A stretch of 64,000 bases of DNA from positions 1 to 64,000 of the forward strand of contig CBDCBA010000003.1 in NCBI GenBank assembly GCA_965214125.1, read 5' to 3'. Of the stretch, positions 34,161 through 42,164 are shown piece by piece (position 1 is the stretch's first letter; each line of letters opens with the position of its first letter). The notes under the pieces were generated by a model that did not search any database, was not told the DNA's origin, and saw nothing but the letters and a program-made list of their open reading frames with translations. This DNA is from CBDCBA01 sp965214125 (lineage in GTDB: Bacteria; Planctomycetota; Phycisphaerae; Tepidisphaerales; Tepidisphaeraceae). The translations under genes and the position numbers were made by a program.

Positions 34161-34442
34161 GCTGTCGTGACGATCGTGCCGACTTCAGCTTCGCCGGGGC
34201 GGACGCGGAGTGCGAACTGGTTCCGCGACCGGCGGAAGCAGCTTGGCCTCACGCGGGAGCATGTCGCTGCCGAGCTACAGGTCACGGTCAGCACGATCGC
34301 CAACTGGGAGCGGGCCCAGTCCTACCCGCTGCCGACTAAGGCGAGAGAGCTTTGCCGCGTATACGCCGCCAACCTTCCCGACATGGCGTTGCAGATCGTC
34401 AGCCTCTCGCTCGCGGTGGATGACCGGAGAAACGCAGCATGA
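34158..34442 (+). CDS. Cro-like HTH regulator
   Basis: A small protein (94 residues from the first GTG) with one helix-turn-helix: ANWFRDRRKQLGLTREHVAA followed by ELQVTVSTIANWERAQSYPL. It lies divergent from the CI-like repressor as the first rightward gene, the place of Cro or Ner. It should shut off the repressor and early promoter during lytic growth. Starts at 34,167 or 34,176 are possible. It overlaps the next gene by 4 bases. Confidence 0.75.
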   Translation: MAVVTIVPTSASPGRTRSANWFRDRRKQLGLTREHVAAELQVTVSTIANWERAQSYPLPTKARELCRVYAANLPDMALQIVSLSLAVDDRRNAA

Positions 34443-34948
34443 ACAGCCGAAACATTGCCACCCTCCGCGCGTCCACCGCGGCCGACCCAACTCCGTCGGC
34501 CGCGGGCGCGGGGGGATTTGATCCAGCCGCCAGCCGCGTCACGCTCGACCTCTCGCCTCTCGACGCGATGGAGTTGCGTCGGGCCTTGGCCGACCGCATC
34601 AAGCTGGCCGCCGCGAGCGAGACGGCCAAGCGGTTGAACGCCCTGCTCCGCCGCCTCGACGCCCAGCTCCCCTCCGAGGGTGGCGGGCTGTCCGAGGACG
34701 AGTCGGCTGCGGTCGTCGCCCGGTTGATCGCAAATCGCGGCATGCAAGAGCTGCACACGCTCGGCACCGGGTTGCTGTTGCTCAGCTTGGACAAGCTCGG
34801 CGGCAAGTCGTTCGTCGCGATCGGCGAGGACGACGACGGCACGCCGCTCTACCTGGTCCACGTCCGCAAGGACTCCGCCGACTCGATCGACCGCGTCAGG
34901 GCGACCATCGACGAGATCGACGCCGAGGCGGAGAACGACGGCTCATGA
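34439..34948 (+). CDS. hypothetical early phage protein
   Basis: A 169-residue acidic protein (MNSRNIATLRASTAADPTPS). After a disordered start come helices (PLDAMELRRALADRIKLAAA, AKRLNALLRRLDAQLPSEGG) and a C-terminal strand-helix (FVAIGEDDDGTPLYLVHVRK, SIDRVRATIDEIDAEAEND). Not recognised. The ATG overlaps the Cro-like stop as ATGA. Confidence 0.6.
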   Translation: MNSRNIATLRASTAADPTPSAAGAGGFDPAASRVTLDLSPLDAMELRRALADRIKLAAASETAKRLNALLRRLDAQLPSEGGGLSEDESAAVVARLIANRGMQELHTLGTGLLLLSLDKLGGKSFVAIGEDDDGTPLYLVHVRKDSADSIDRVRATIDEIDAEAENDGS

Positions 34949-34992
34949 CCTCCCTCGCCGTGCGCCGCCACCGCCCCGACGACTTCGCCTGA
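34945..34992 (+). CDS. possible 15-residue peptide
   Basis: ATG overlaps the previous stop as ATGA and the frame MTSLAVRRHRPDDFA ends in TGA. It may only serve to couple translation across the spacer before the next gene. Supported by arrangement alone. Confidence 0.25.
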   Translation: MTSLAVRRHRPDDFA

Positions 34993-35008
34993 ACCCGCTG
35001 TTTTCACT

Positions 35009-35629
35009 ATGCCCGACTTACTGGACCAACCCGCCGCCTCAACCCCGCCGGCGATCGTCACAACGGACCACGTTCAGCGCGTGCTCGGTGGCGGCGGGTG
35101 GGACGCCGCCTTCGCCGAGCTCGTCTACGGGCCCTTCGAGGCGGCGTACATCTTCGGCTGGCACGGGCCGCGCACGTCTTGCCTGCTCGCCATGCTGGCG
35201 AACCTGCACGGCCTTCGGGCGGCGGGGCAGGCAGTCAGCCCGCTCTTTACGTCGCTCCCGGCCAATCTGCGAGCCACACCTGTGCGGCGCGGCGCAGCGA
35301 TGGCTTCGCCCCAAACCGACGAGCCAGCTCGCGACGGTCTGCTTCCTCCGCAGACCGCAGCGTCGCCACCGACCGCCAGAACCCCAAGACTATGGCGCGG
35401 CTTGCTGGGAGCCCTTCGTCGCTCAGTAGCCACGCTTCCGCAGCCGCGTCATCGGGCGTCGCCGCGAGACGCTCGGCGAGCCGCGGCAGATCGACCGTGC
35501 CTCGATCCGGATCGGCTGCGTGCCGTTTTCTTAGCTCACGTTCGAGCCGATCTGCAAGAGCGCCGAAGCGGGCGTCCAAGTCGTCGGCCAGTTGGTCCGG
35601 GTCGGGCTGGGGGGGGCGATCGTCCATGA
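35009..35629 (+). CDS. hypothetical early protein, C-terminal part doubtful
   Basis: The first ~80 residues look real (MPDLLDQPAASTPPAIVTTD, VYGPFEAAYIFGWHGPRTSC, LLAMLANLHGLRAAGQAV), hydrophobic and helical. After about base 35,250 the frame turns into Arg/Pro-rich text that is antisense to a better-looking minus-strand frame. Either the genuine stop has been lost, or the segment was disturbed by a later insertion or inversion. Function unknown. Confidence 0.4.
   Translation: MPDLLDQPAASTPPAIVTTDHVQRVLGGGGWDAAFAELVYGPFEAAYIFGWHGPRTSCLLAMLANLHGLRAAGQAVSPLFTSLPANLRATPVRRGAAMASPQTDEPARDGLLPPQTAASPPTARTPRLWRGLLGALRRSVATLPQPRHRASPRDARRAAADRPCLDPDRLRAVFLAHVRADLQERRSGRPSRRPVGPGRAGGGDRP
35247..35627 (-). 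CDS. hypothetical protein, antisense inside the early operon
   Basis: A 126-residue, highly charged helical protein (MDDRPPQPDPDQLADDLDAR, FGALADRLERELRKRHAADP, PASRAIVLGFWRSVATLRSA). Its composition is far more protein-like than the opposite strand. Its ATG and that of the ParB-methyltransferase overlap head to head at CATG. It ends inside the preceding plus-strand gene. A lone leftward gene in the rightward early operon is unusual; regulation by antisense transcription is possible. Start alternatives: ATG 12 bases upstream. Confidence 0.45.
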   Translation of the reverse strand: MDDRPPQPDPDQLADDLDARFGALADRLERELRKRHAADPDRGTVDLPRLAERLAATPDDAAAEAWLLSDEGLPASRAIVLGFWRSVATLRSAEEADRRELARRFGAKPSLRRAAQVWLADWPGAT

Positions 35630-37044
35630 CCTCCAGCATCGTCCCCGACCCCGCCACGCTCAAGCCCCACCCACTGGCCGAGCAGCTCCCGCCGCTGGCC
35701 GACGAGCAGCGCGACACGCTGCGGCGCTCGATGCTCGCCTACGGCTTCCTGCCGCAGTACCCGATCGTCCTGCACCCCGACGACGCCGACGGCGGCGAGC
35801 TCAAGGTGCTCGCCGGCCGCCACCGCAACGCGACGGCCGACGCCCTTGGCCTCGACAAGCACTTCGTGCTGTTCGAGGAGCTGGAGTTCCCCGGCTCGCC
35901 CGCCGAGTTCGTCGCGCTTGAGGAGCAGCGGCGCCAGATGACCGCCGACCAGCGGGCTTGCGTCGCGGCGCTGCAGACCGAGGACCTCCGCCGCGGGACC
36001 AAGGGGCGCGGCGCCAAGAGCCGGGCGGCCGCCGCGTCGTTCTACAGCGTCGCCGACTCCGAGGTCCGCAAGGCCCGCGAGCTGCTCGCCAACGGCCGCG
36101 ACCTCTTCGACGCGGTCTTCGCCGGCGAGCTGACGTTGAGCAAGGGCCGCACGCGGCTGCGGGCTCGACGCAAGGTCGATCGCCTGTCGACGGCGATCGA
36201 GCAGGCCGCGCCGCTCGACGAGTCGGCCGCCGAGTTGATCGTCGGCGACGCCCACGACGAGACTGCCAAGCTCAAGCCCGGCAGCATCCGCCTGATCTTC
36301 GCGGACATCCCCTACAACCAGGGCGTCGACTACGGCGGGGCCGGCGGAAAGGCCGACGCGCTCGACGAGGACGCGTACCTGCACTACTGGCACCGCGTCA
36401 TCGGCGCCGCCTGGGACGCTCTCGCGCCCGACGGCTCGCTGTTGTTGATGACGGCCAGCCGCCAACTTGCGAGGTTCGCGAGCTACCTGTCGGCCCAGCC
36501 GATCGGCCCGCGTCCCAGCAAGAGCGGGACCGAGTACCCGACCTTCACGCTCCGGCGCACGATCGCCTGGCACGAGACGTTCGCCGAGTACCAGACCGGC
36601 AACTACGCGGACGCCTGGCGACCCCTCTTTTGGGCCACGAAGAGCGAGAAGAGCTTCGTGTTCAATGCCGATGCGATCCGCGTGCCCAGCGCCCGCCAGA
36701 GCAAGTACGCCGACAAGCGGGCCGACCCGGCCGGCCGCGTGCCCGGCAGCGTGTGGGAGTTCCCCCGCGTCGCCGGCACCTTCGGCGAACGCGTGCCCGT
36801 CGAGCTGGGCGGAAATGCCAACCAGCTGCCGCTCGCGCTGATGGAACGCGTCGTGCTCGCCCACAGCGACCTCGGCGACGTCGTCCTCGACTTCTGCAAC
36901 GGCGGCGGCACGACTGGCGTCGCGTCACTCGTCCACGGGCGCCGTTACGTCGGCATCGACCGCAATCCCAAGGCGATCGACGCGACCCGCGACCGCCTGC
37001 GCCTAGCGGTGGCCGACGCGGCCGGGAAGGAAGGTGCCGCGTGA
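35626..37044 (+). CDS. ParB-nuclease/DNA methyltransferase fusion
   Basis: A 473-residue protein. Residues ~1-110 are a ParB-like domain (MLAYGFLPQYPIVLHPDDAD, LKVLAGRHRNATADALGLDK, LEEQRRQMTADQRACVAALQ). The rest is a beta-order adenine-type methyltransferase: catalytic DIPY at 227-230 (in place of DPPY), then the SAM-binding DFCNGGGTTG at 422-431 followed by GRRYVGIDRNPKAIDATRDR. Such fusions are common in phages and may protect phage DNA from host restriction. The Ile and Asn replacements in the two motifs are conservative for phage enzymes, but activity should be treated as unproven. Confidence 0.85.
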   Translation: MTSSIVPDPATLKPHPLAEQLPPLADEQRDTLRRSMLAYGFLPQYPIVLHPDDADGGELKVLAGRHRNATADALGLDKHFVLFEELEFPGSPAEFVALEEQRRQMTADQRACVAALQTEDLRRGTKGRGAKSRAAAASFYSVADSEVRKARELLANGRDLFDAVFAGELTLSKGRTRLRARRKVDRLSTAIEQAAPLDESAAELIVGDAHDETAKLKPGSIRLIFADIPYNQGVDYGGAGGKADALDEDAYLHYWHRVIGAAWDALAPDGSLLLMTASRQLARFASYLSAQPIGPRPSKSGTEYPTFTLRRTIAWHETFAEYQTGNYADAWRPLFWATKSEKSFVFNADAIRVPSARQSKYADKRADPAGRVPGSVWEFPRVAGTFGERVPVELGGNANQLPLALMERVVLAHSDLGDVVLDFCNGGGTTGVASLVHGRRYVGIDRNPKAIDATRDRLRLAVADAAGKEGAA

Positions 37045-37334
37045 ACGCTAAAGACGCCGCCAAGCAACGCCGCCAGGCGAACAACCGCGCAATCCCCGAT
37101 GACGTAGCCCTGCGGTCGCTCGTCTCGGCCCTCTGCCCGGCGTGCGGCCGCGGCAAGGCCCGCCGCCAATCGCTGTGCCGCAGCTGCTACTCCGCGCTGC
37201 CGAGCGACCTGCGCAACGGGCTGTACCGCACGATCGCCAGCGGCGGCTACGGCCCCGCGCTGCGGCGGGCGCTCGACCGCCTGGGCGTCCGCGACCCGAT
37301 CTTCGGCGACGCCGGGCAAGGCGGTGCCTCGTGA
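37041..37334 (+). CDS. small zinc-finger protein
   Basis: A 97-residue basic protein; GTG start overlaps the methyltransferase stop (GTGA). The centre carries two CxxC pairs, CPACGRGKARRQSLCRSC, a zinc ribbon, followed by YSALPSDLRNGLYRTIASGG. Probably nucleic-acid binding. Phage early operons often hold such proteins; no specific function is recognised. Confidence 0.65.
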   Translation: MNAKDAAKQRRQANNRAIPDDVALRSLVSALCPACGRGKARRQSLCRSCYSALPSDLRNGLYRTIASGGYGPALRRALDRLGVRDPIFGDAGQGGAS

Positions 37335-38062
37335 TCGACCTGCGACTGCGAGAGGCGATCGACCGGCCGGCCGAGGACCTGGCCAACGGCCCCCACGTGG
37401 CCGCTCGCCGCGCCCAGCTCGATGCCGCTGCGGCGGCGGCGGCAGAGATCGTCGAGTTCGAGGCCTGGGTCGGCACGCCCGGCTCGACCCGCTGGCTCTG
37501 GTGGCTCGCGTGGACCGAGCGTGCGGCCGGGCTCTTCGCCGCCGGCGTCCGCGGCGACGCCACCGTCAACTCGCACATCCACCCGAACGACCGCGAGCTC
37601 GACGAGCTCTGGACGCTGCGCCGTGTCGCTCCGTCCCCGCCGATTCCGCCGGGCGCCCACCGCGGCACGAGCTGCCCGGTGGCCGCCGCACTGCTCGCGG
37701 CCGGCGAAACGGCGTGGGCGAGCCACCACGTGATTTGCAAGCTCTCGGGCGTCGCGCCCGGCCACTTCATCCCACGTGCCGGCGTGCTCAACCGCGTCGT
37801 CGCCAAGCGGGGTTGGCGGGCACGGCTCGTGCCGGCCGAGTCGGTCGACTGGCGCAGCGTGCTGCGCGGCCGCCTCGTGGCCGGGGTGTTGTCGGGGCGG
37901 CCTCCCCGCGAGTCAACCGGACGCCACGCCGTGAAGTTCGACGGCTTCGACGGCAACCGGCTGCCCGGCCCCGCCCGCGAGGCGATGCCCGAGCTGGCCC
38001 CGCTCGTCGCCGAGCGGCTGGCTGTCGAGCAGCCCCTGCGCCAAGACCGGGAGGCCGCGTGA
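37331..38062 (+). CDS. hypothetical early phage protein
   Basis: A 243-residue protein; GTG start overlaps the previous stop as GTGA (VIDLRLREAIDRPAEDLANG). Trp-rich helices (STRWLWWLAWTERAAGLFA) precede a block with H/C residues (NSHIHPNDRELDELWTLRR, SCPVAAALLAAGETAWASHH, VICKLSGVAPGHFIPRAGVL). Not recognised. Spaced His/Cys may bind a metal. Confidence 0.55.
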   Translation: MIDLRLREAIDRPAEDLANGPHVAARRAQLDAAAAAAAEIVEFEAWVGTPGSTRWLWWLAWTERAAGLFAAGVRGDATVNSHIHPNDRELDELWTLRRVAPSPPIPPGAHRGTSCPVAAALLAAGETAWASHHVICKLSGVAPGHFIPRAGVLNRVVAKRGWRARLVPAESVDWRSVLRGRLVAGVLSGRPPRESTGRHAVKFDGFDGNRLPGPAREAMPELAPLVAERLAVEQPLRQDREAA

Positions 38063-38531
38063 CCCGGCCCCGCAAACGCAAGTCATCACGCCCGCGCCGC
38101 TGGCTCCTCGTCGAGGCGTCGATGACCGTTCGACGTCTGATCGGCGGCGAGTGGGTCGCGATCGCGATCGACCTCGCGTCGACGCACGAGGTCCTGCTGG
38201 CGGCGTTCGGCCGCCAGCGAGACGCCCTCGACTACCTCGCCGCGCTGCCGCGCCTGCTGAGCCGCCGCAGCTCGCGGCGCGACCTGGCCTTCATCGCCGA
38301 CTTCTTCCGCTCGCGAGCCCACGTCGCCGCGGAAGTACCTGGCCGTGCCTGGTCGTTCGGCGAGCAGCTCCCGCTCTTCGCCGCGCCGGCGTCCCCGGCG
38401 TCGAGGTCGCGACACACGCCACCCTCCACGACGCCGACGCCTTCGCGTCGCCCGCGCCGGCGTCCCCGGCGTCGAGGTCGCGACACCCTGGCCACGCACG
38501 TCACACCACCACGATCGCGAGGGCCGCATGA
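38059..38531 (+). CDS. hypothetical early protein, C-terminus shifted by a 71-bp repeat
   Basis: GTG start overlaps the previous stop. The first ~115 residues are convincing (RRWLLVEASMTVRRLIGGEW, DLASTHEVLLAAFGRQRDAL, FIADFFRSRAHVAAEVPGRA, FGEQLPLFAAP). Then two 35-bp copies, 71 bp apart, change the frame. Dropping one copy would give LFAAPASPASRSRHPGHA and end at 38,531 with an ATGA overlap to the next gene, as every neighbour does. As sequenced, the first frame runs without stop into the gene at 38,932. Function unknown. Confidence 0.5.
38381..38486 (+). repeat. 35-bp direct repeat, period 71 bp
   Basis: Identical copies lie at 38,381-38,415 and 38,452-38,486 (beginning CCGCGCCGGCGTCCCCGGCG). 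The 71-bp offset is not a multiple of three, so it displaces the reading frame of the gene it lies in. The 36 bases between copies are unrelated to them. Confidence 0.85.
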
Positions 38532-38932
38532 CCAACCACAGAGATCCGCTCGACCGGTTCCCGAGACTCCCCATCGAGCTCGCCAAAGCCGCCACCCGCA
38601 GCGTCGAGGAGTTCCCGTCAGCCGTGATGGCGTACGCCCGCCTGCTGGCGGCCACGCGCCGCTCCCAGGCGATGCTCGACGCCGCCGAGGTTCCGGCCGA
38701 GGAGAGGGCGCGTCTCACCGCAGCGCTCGCCGATATCGACATCCGCGCGTCGGCGGCGCTCGCCGAGACCGCCGCCGATCACGCCGAACTGCTCGACGCC
38801 ACCGGCGGCATCGACTGCGGCCGCCTACCCGAGGCCCCGCATGCCGGGACCTTCACCGAGTTTCCGGCGGACGATCGCCCGTCCGCCATCTTCACCGCGC
38901 CTGCCGCGCCACCCCCGTCCGAGGAAGACTGA
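38528..38932 (+). CDS. hypothetical early phage protein
   Basis: A 134-residue helical protein (MTNHRDPLDRFPRLPIELAK) with AATRSVEEFPSAVMAYARLL, MLDAAEVPAEERARLTAALA and a Pro-rich acidic end. It is coupled at both ends by overlapping start/stop codons. Not recognised. Confidence 0.6.
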   Translation: MTNHRDPLDRFPRLPIELAKAATRSVEEFPSAVMAYARLLAATRRSQAMLDAAEVPAEERARLTAALADIDIRASAALAETAADHAELLDATGGIDCGRLPEAPHAGTFTEFPADDRPSAIFTAPAAPPPSEED

Positions 38933-39390
38933 TGTACAGGATCGACCCCAGCCAATCGACCGAAATCGTGCTCGCGCCCAAGCCCCCCGAGCGACCCTCG
39001 TCCCGCCCCGACGGCCCGGTCTACGTCGACTTTCTCGAATCCGCCACCCGGCGCGACACCGCGTCGCTCGGCGACACCGCGTCCGGCGCGGAGATCAGGC
39101 GGATCGGCAGCAATGTGCCGCGGTACGAGTGCCCCCTCTGCGACGCTGCCGTTCCCAGCAGCTGCCACGTGATCTCGACATCGCCCGCCAACCCGGCCAC
39201 CCGGACGATCATTCAGCACTGCCCGTATTGCGACGCGCTCCACAAGGCCGACTTCCGCTGCTTCGCTGGCGAGAGCTGGGTGCAGATCTGCGACGCCGTC
39301 CGCCTGACCGATCTGGCCGAGCTTGACGACGACGCCCGCGACGCGTTGCTCGACCGCGTCGAAGAGGTCAGCTGCCAAGCCGCCGCCTGA
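38932..39390 (+). CDS. zinc-finger-like early phage protein
   Basis: A 152-residue protein (MYRIDPSQSTEIVLAPKPPE). The middle has one CxxC pair, RYECPLCDAAVPSSCHVIS, and a second, IIQHCPYCDALHKADFRC, a likely zinc-binding knuckle. The C-terminus is an acidic helix (DLAELDDDARDALLDRVEEV). Its ATG overlaps the previous stop (TGATG). A nucleic-acid-binding role is plausible but not shown. Confidence 0.62.
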   Translation: MYRIDPSQSTEIVLAPKPPERPSSRPDGPVYVDFLESATRRDTASLGDTASGAEIRRIGSNVPRYECPLCDAAVPSSCHVISTSPANPATRTIIQHCPYCDALHKADFRCFAGESWVQICDAVRLTDLAELDDDARDALLDRVEEVSCQAAA

Positions 39391-39471
39391 CCCGCCACCC
39401 CATTCACCACCTGTTCCGCCACCCACTTCGGCACCCACCCCAACACCCCACCACCCCACCAGCAGCACGCC
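39391..39471 (+). other. CA/CC-rich leader without Shine-Dalgarno
   Basis: Eighty bases made almost only of C and A with CACC steps (for example CCACCACCCCACC) precede the next ATG. The same composition, in the sense direction, precedes late genes at 16,459 and 17,029. Unstructured C/A-rich leaders may serve start-site selection in place of a purine ribosome site. Confidence 0.5.
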
Positions 39472-39771
39472 ATGAAGCTCCAGTTAGTTTGCCTCAACGC
39501 CACCGCCGAGACCGGCGACCCGACCGTCCTCCGCGTCGAGGTGGGCGAAGTCCGCATGACCGGACCGATTGCCTCGCCGGTCGGCCAGGCCGTTCTCGAC
39601 CTCTTTGCCAACCTGGGCCGGTCCGTCCAGCAGGTGGTCGACCAGCACGGCGGCCGCATCGAGATCACGCCGATCCGCCCGGACGATGAGGCCGACCGCG
39701 AATCCGCAGAAGTGCCCGCCGCGCGAGCCAAGGCCGCGGCGAGACGCACGCCGCCCGAACAGGGCAAATAG
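39472..39771 (+). CDS. hypothetical early phage protein
   Basis: A 99-residue protein (MKLQLVCLNATAETGDPTVL). Strands VLRVEVGEVRMTGP lead to a helix (VGQAVLDLFANLGRSVQQVV) and a strand GGRIEITPIRPDD, then a basic tail. Not recognised. It is the last gene before a hairpin and the transposase. Confidence 0.55.
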   Translation: MKLQLVCLNATAETGDPTVLRVEVGEVRMTGPIASPVGQAVLDLFANLGRSVQQVVDQHGGRIEITPIRPDDEADRESAEVPAARAKAAARRTPPEQGK

Positions 39772-39775
39772 CAAC

Positions 39776-39799
39776 GCGGGGCCGGCAACCCGGCCCCGC
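39776..39799 (+). terminator. GC-rich hairpin before the transposase gene
   Basis: GCGGGGCCGG and CCGGCCCCGC form a perfect 10-bp stem around CAAC, starting five bases after the previous stop. No T-run follows, so it may attenuate rather than end transcription into the transposase genes. The remaining ~150 bases to the transposase hold no gene. Confidence 0.45.
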
Positions 39800-39953
39800 G
39801 CCCAGAACTCGCTGCTGCTCGGCGGGGTGCCCACGGAGGGGCGCTCTGGACAGAGAGCCGTCACGGTCCGCGCGGTCAGGCGCAACGACGGGCCCGCCGG
39901 CAGCAGCTTATCGACCACGCAACCAACCTCCCACCTCCGCAGCCGTACCCGAC

Positions 39954-42164
39954 GTGTCCACTTCCGCCCTCAAACTCACCGGCAGCTTCGACGAGTTCGA
40001 GCCTCGCGGTCCCGCGTGGATCGATCTCGCCGTCGCGAGCGAGCGTAGCGACCTGTCGATCGGTCAGCTCCGTCGCCGGTGCCAGGAGTGGCAGCGCAGC
40101 GGCCACGCCCGCAAGGCCGAGCCGGGGGAGGAGGACGTCGGCAACTGGCGGGTTCGGGAGGACGCCGACCCGCGGCTGGCCGCGGTCAAAGACCTCGCCA
40201 CCCTGAACAGGGGCTTCGACCTCCGCCAGATCGCCGACCGCCACCGCGTCGAGGTCACGCGCCGCAAAGCAGCCGTCGAGGGCTGGGACGAGGCGATGGC
40301 TGCCGGCCGCAAGCTCGACTGGACCGAGGCGCAGGTGAGCACGCACTACGTCTCGCGGCTCAAGCTGGAGACGCCCGGCTTTCGCGTGTCGCGCCGCACG
40401 CTTTACAACTGGCGGCGAGACTATCGCCGCGACGGCCTGCGCGGCCTCTGCAACCAAGCGTGGCTCGACGCCGGCGAGCAGATCGCGAGCGGCTCGACCG
40501 GCAAGTACGACGGCGACCCGTGGTGGGAGTGCGCCAAGCGGCTCTGGCTACTGTCTAGCCAGCCCAAGGCCGACACCGTCTACGACCACGCCAAGTTCGA
40601 CGCCGAACTCAACGGCTGGACGGTTCCGGTCGGCAAACGGCAATTCCGCCGGCTAATCGCGGAGATTCCCCGCGGCGAGAGCATCCGCAAGCGCGAGGGC
40701 GACAAGGCCTTCGTCGACAAGCTCGGCGCGTACGTCGAGCGTGACTATGCCCAGCTCAGCAGCAATGACCTCTGGTGGGCCGACCATCACCGCTTCGATG
40801 TGCTCGTAACGCACGAGGGCCGGGAGGTTCGCCCCTGGCTCACCGCCTGGATGGACGCCCGCAGCCGTCGCATCGTGGGCTACTCCATCTTCGTCGGCGA
40901 CCCGAGCAGCGACGAGGTGCTCGGCAGTTTTCGCAACGCGGTCGTGGCGTGCGGCGTGCCGTCGACCATCTACATCGACAACGGCAAGGACTTCGACAGC
41001 AGAGCCGTCACGGGCCTCACCAAGGCCCAGCGACGCAAGATCAAGCAGTCGATGGGCGACACCACCGAGGCGATCGAGCGGCGTGGCGTCATGCCGAGCC
41101 TGGGCGTCACCGTGAAGCATGCACTTCCGTACAACGCCCGCGCCAAGACGGTGGAGCGGTTCTTCCGCACCGTGAAGGAACGCTTCTGCAAGTTCATCGA
41201 CGGCTACGTCGGCGGCTCAATCGGCGAGAAGCCGCACGACTTGGCGAAGATCATCAAGGGCAAGCGTTTGCTCACGCTCGCGGAACTGAGCGAAGCGTTC
41301 GACGAGTGGGTCGAGGGCGACTACCACGACCGCGTCCACCAGGGCGACGGGCTCCACGGCCGCACGCCGCGGCGGTGCTTTGACGAAGAGCTGGAGTCGC
41401 TCCGCACCACCGACCGCGAACTGCTCGATTATCTCTGCTGCCGCCGGTATGGGCCGGTGCGGGTCGGACGCCAGGGCGTGACCTTCAACAGGCTCAACTA
41501 CGGCCAGCATGACGTCCGCCTTCAACGCATGATTGGCGAGCAGGTCCTGCTGGTGATCGACGAGCGCGACGTGACCAGCGTCACCGTCGAGCAGCTCGAC
41601 GGCAAGATCGTCACGCGCGTTCAGTCAAACCGACGAATCAGCCCCAACGCGCCGGCAGCCGACCTAAAGGCCGCGCTGGCCGACAAGCGCAAGGACGACC
41701 GAATCCGCAAGCAGGCGAGCGAACAGCGAGCCAGGGCGGCCGACGACGTCGCGGACCGGATGGTGCGGATGGCCGCCGAACGGAGGGCCGCCGCGGCGGC
41801 CGAGGCCGATCGGAACCCGCCGCAGCCGCCGTCGAGCGTGCAGCCGGTCGGGACGCGGGCGGCCGACGACTTCTCGACCTTCAAACAGCTCGAACGCGCT
41901 ATGGCCGAGAACCGGCGAGCGGTCGGGGCGGAGGCACCAGATCTTCAGGCGGCGCTCGATGCCGCCTCGAACCGGCCTCGGAACGATGGCGAAGCTCGCC
42001 CGTTCCGCGGCCTGACGTACACGGGCGGCACGGACGCCCTCGATCACGATGGCACGGACGCCGGGAGCTCACGAGGGGATGACGCGGCAGAAAGCCGCGA
42101 CATCCTCGACCTGATGCGCCGCGCGGCCGAGTCCCGCGGCGAGGGAGAGGACGATGCCGAGTAA
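39954..42164 (+). CDS. Mu-type DDE transposase (MuA-like)
   Basis: A 736-residue transposase that would integrate and replicate the phage by transposition. N-terminal helical DNA-binding region (DLSIGQLRRRCQEWQRSG, RVSRRTLYNWRRDYRRDGLR) leads to the RNase H-like core with Asp277 (LWWADHHRFDVLV), Asp342 (IYIDNGKDFDS) and Glu401 (ARAKTVERFFRTVKERF). A beta-barrel region (YGPVRVGRQGVTFNRLNYG) and a charged C-terminal tail follow, the latter expected to contact MuB. GTG start. The overlap of 11 bases with the MuB-like gene supports joint expression. Confidence 0.93.
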   Translation: MSTSALKLTGSFDEFEPRGPAWIDLAVASERSDLSIGQLRRRCQEWQRSGHARKAEPGEEDVGNWRVREDADPRLAAVKDLATLNRGFDLRQIADRHRVEVTRRKAAVEGWDEAMAAGRKLDWTEAQVSTHYVSRLKLETPGFRVSRRTLYNWRRDYRRDGLRGLCNQAWLDAGEQIASGSTGKYDGDPWWECAKRLWLLSSQPKADTVYDHAKFDAELNGWTVPVGKRQFRRLIAEIPRGESIRKREGDKAFVDKLGAYVERDYAQLSSNDLWWADHHRFDVLVTHEGREVRPWLTAWMDARSRRIVGYSIFVGDPSSDEVLGSFRNAVVACGVPSTIYIDNGKDFDSRAVTGLTKAQRRKIKQSMGDTTEAIERRGVMPSLGVTVKHALPYNARAKTVERFFRTVKERFCKFIDGYVGGSIGEKPHDLAKIIKGKRLLTLAELSEAFDEWVEGDYHDRVHQGDGLHGRTPRRCFDEELESLRTTDRELLDYLCCRRYGPVRVGRQGVTFNRLNYGQHDVRLQRMIGEQVLLVIDERDVTSVTVEQLDGKIVTRVQSNRRISPNAPAADLKAALADKRKDDRIRKQASEQRARAADDVADRMVRMAAERRAAAAAEADRNPPQPPSSVQPVGTRAADDFSTFKQLERAMAENRRAVGAEAPDLQAALDAASNRPRNDGEARPFRGLTYTGGTDALDHDGTDAGSSRGDDAAESRDILDLMRRAAESRGEGEDDAE

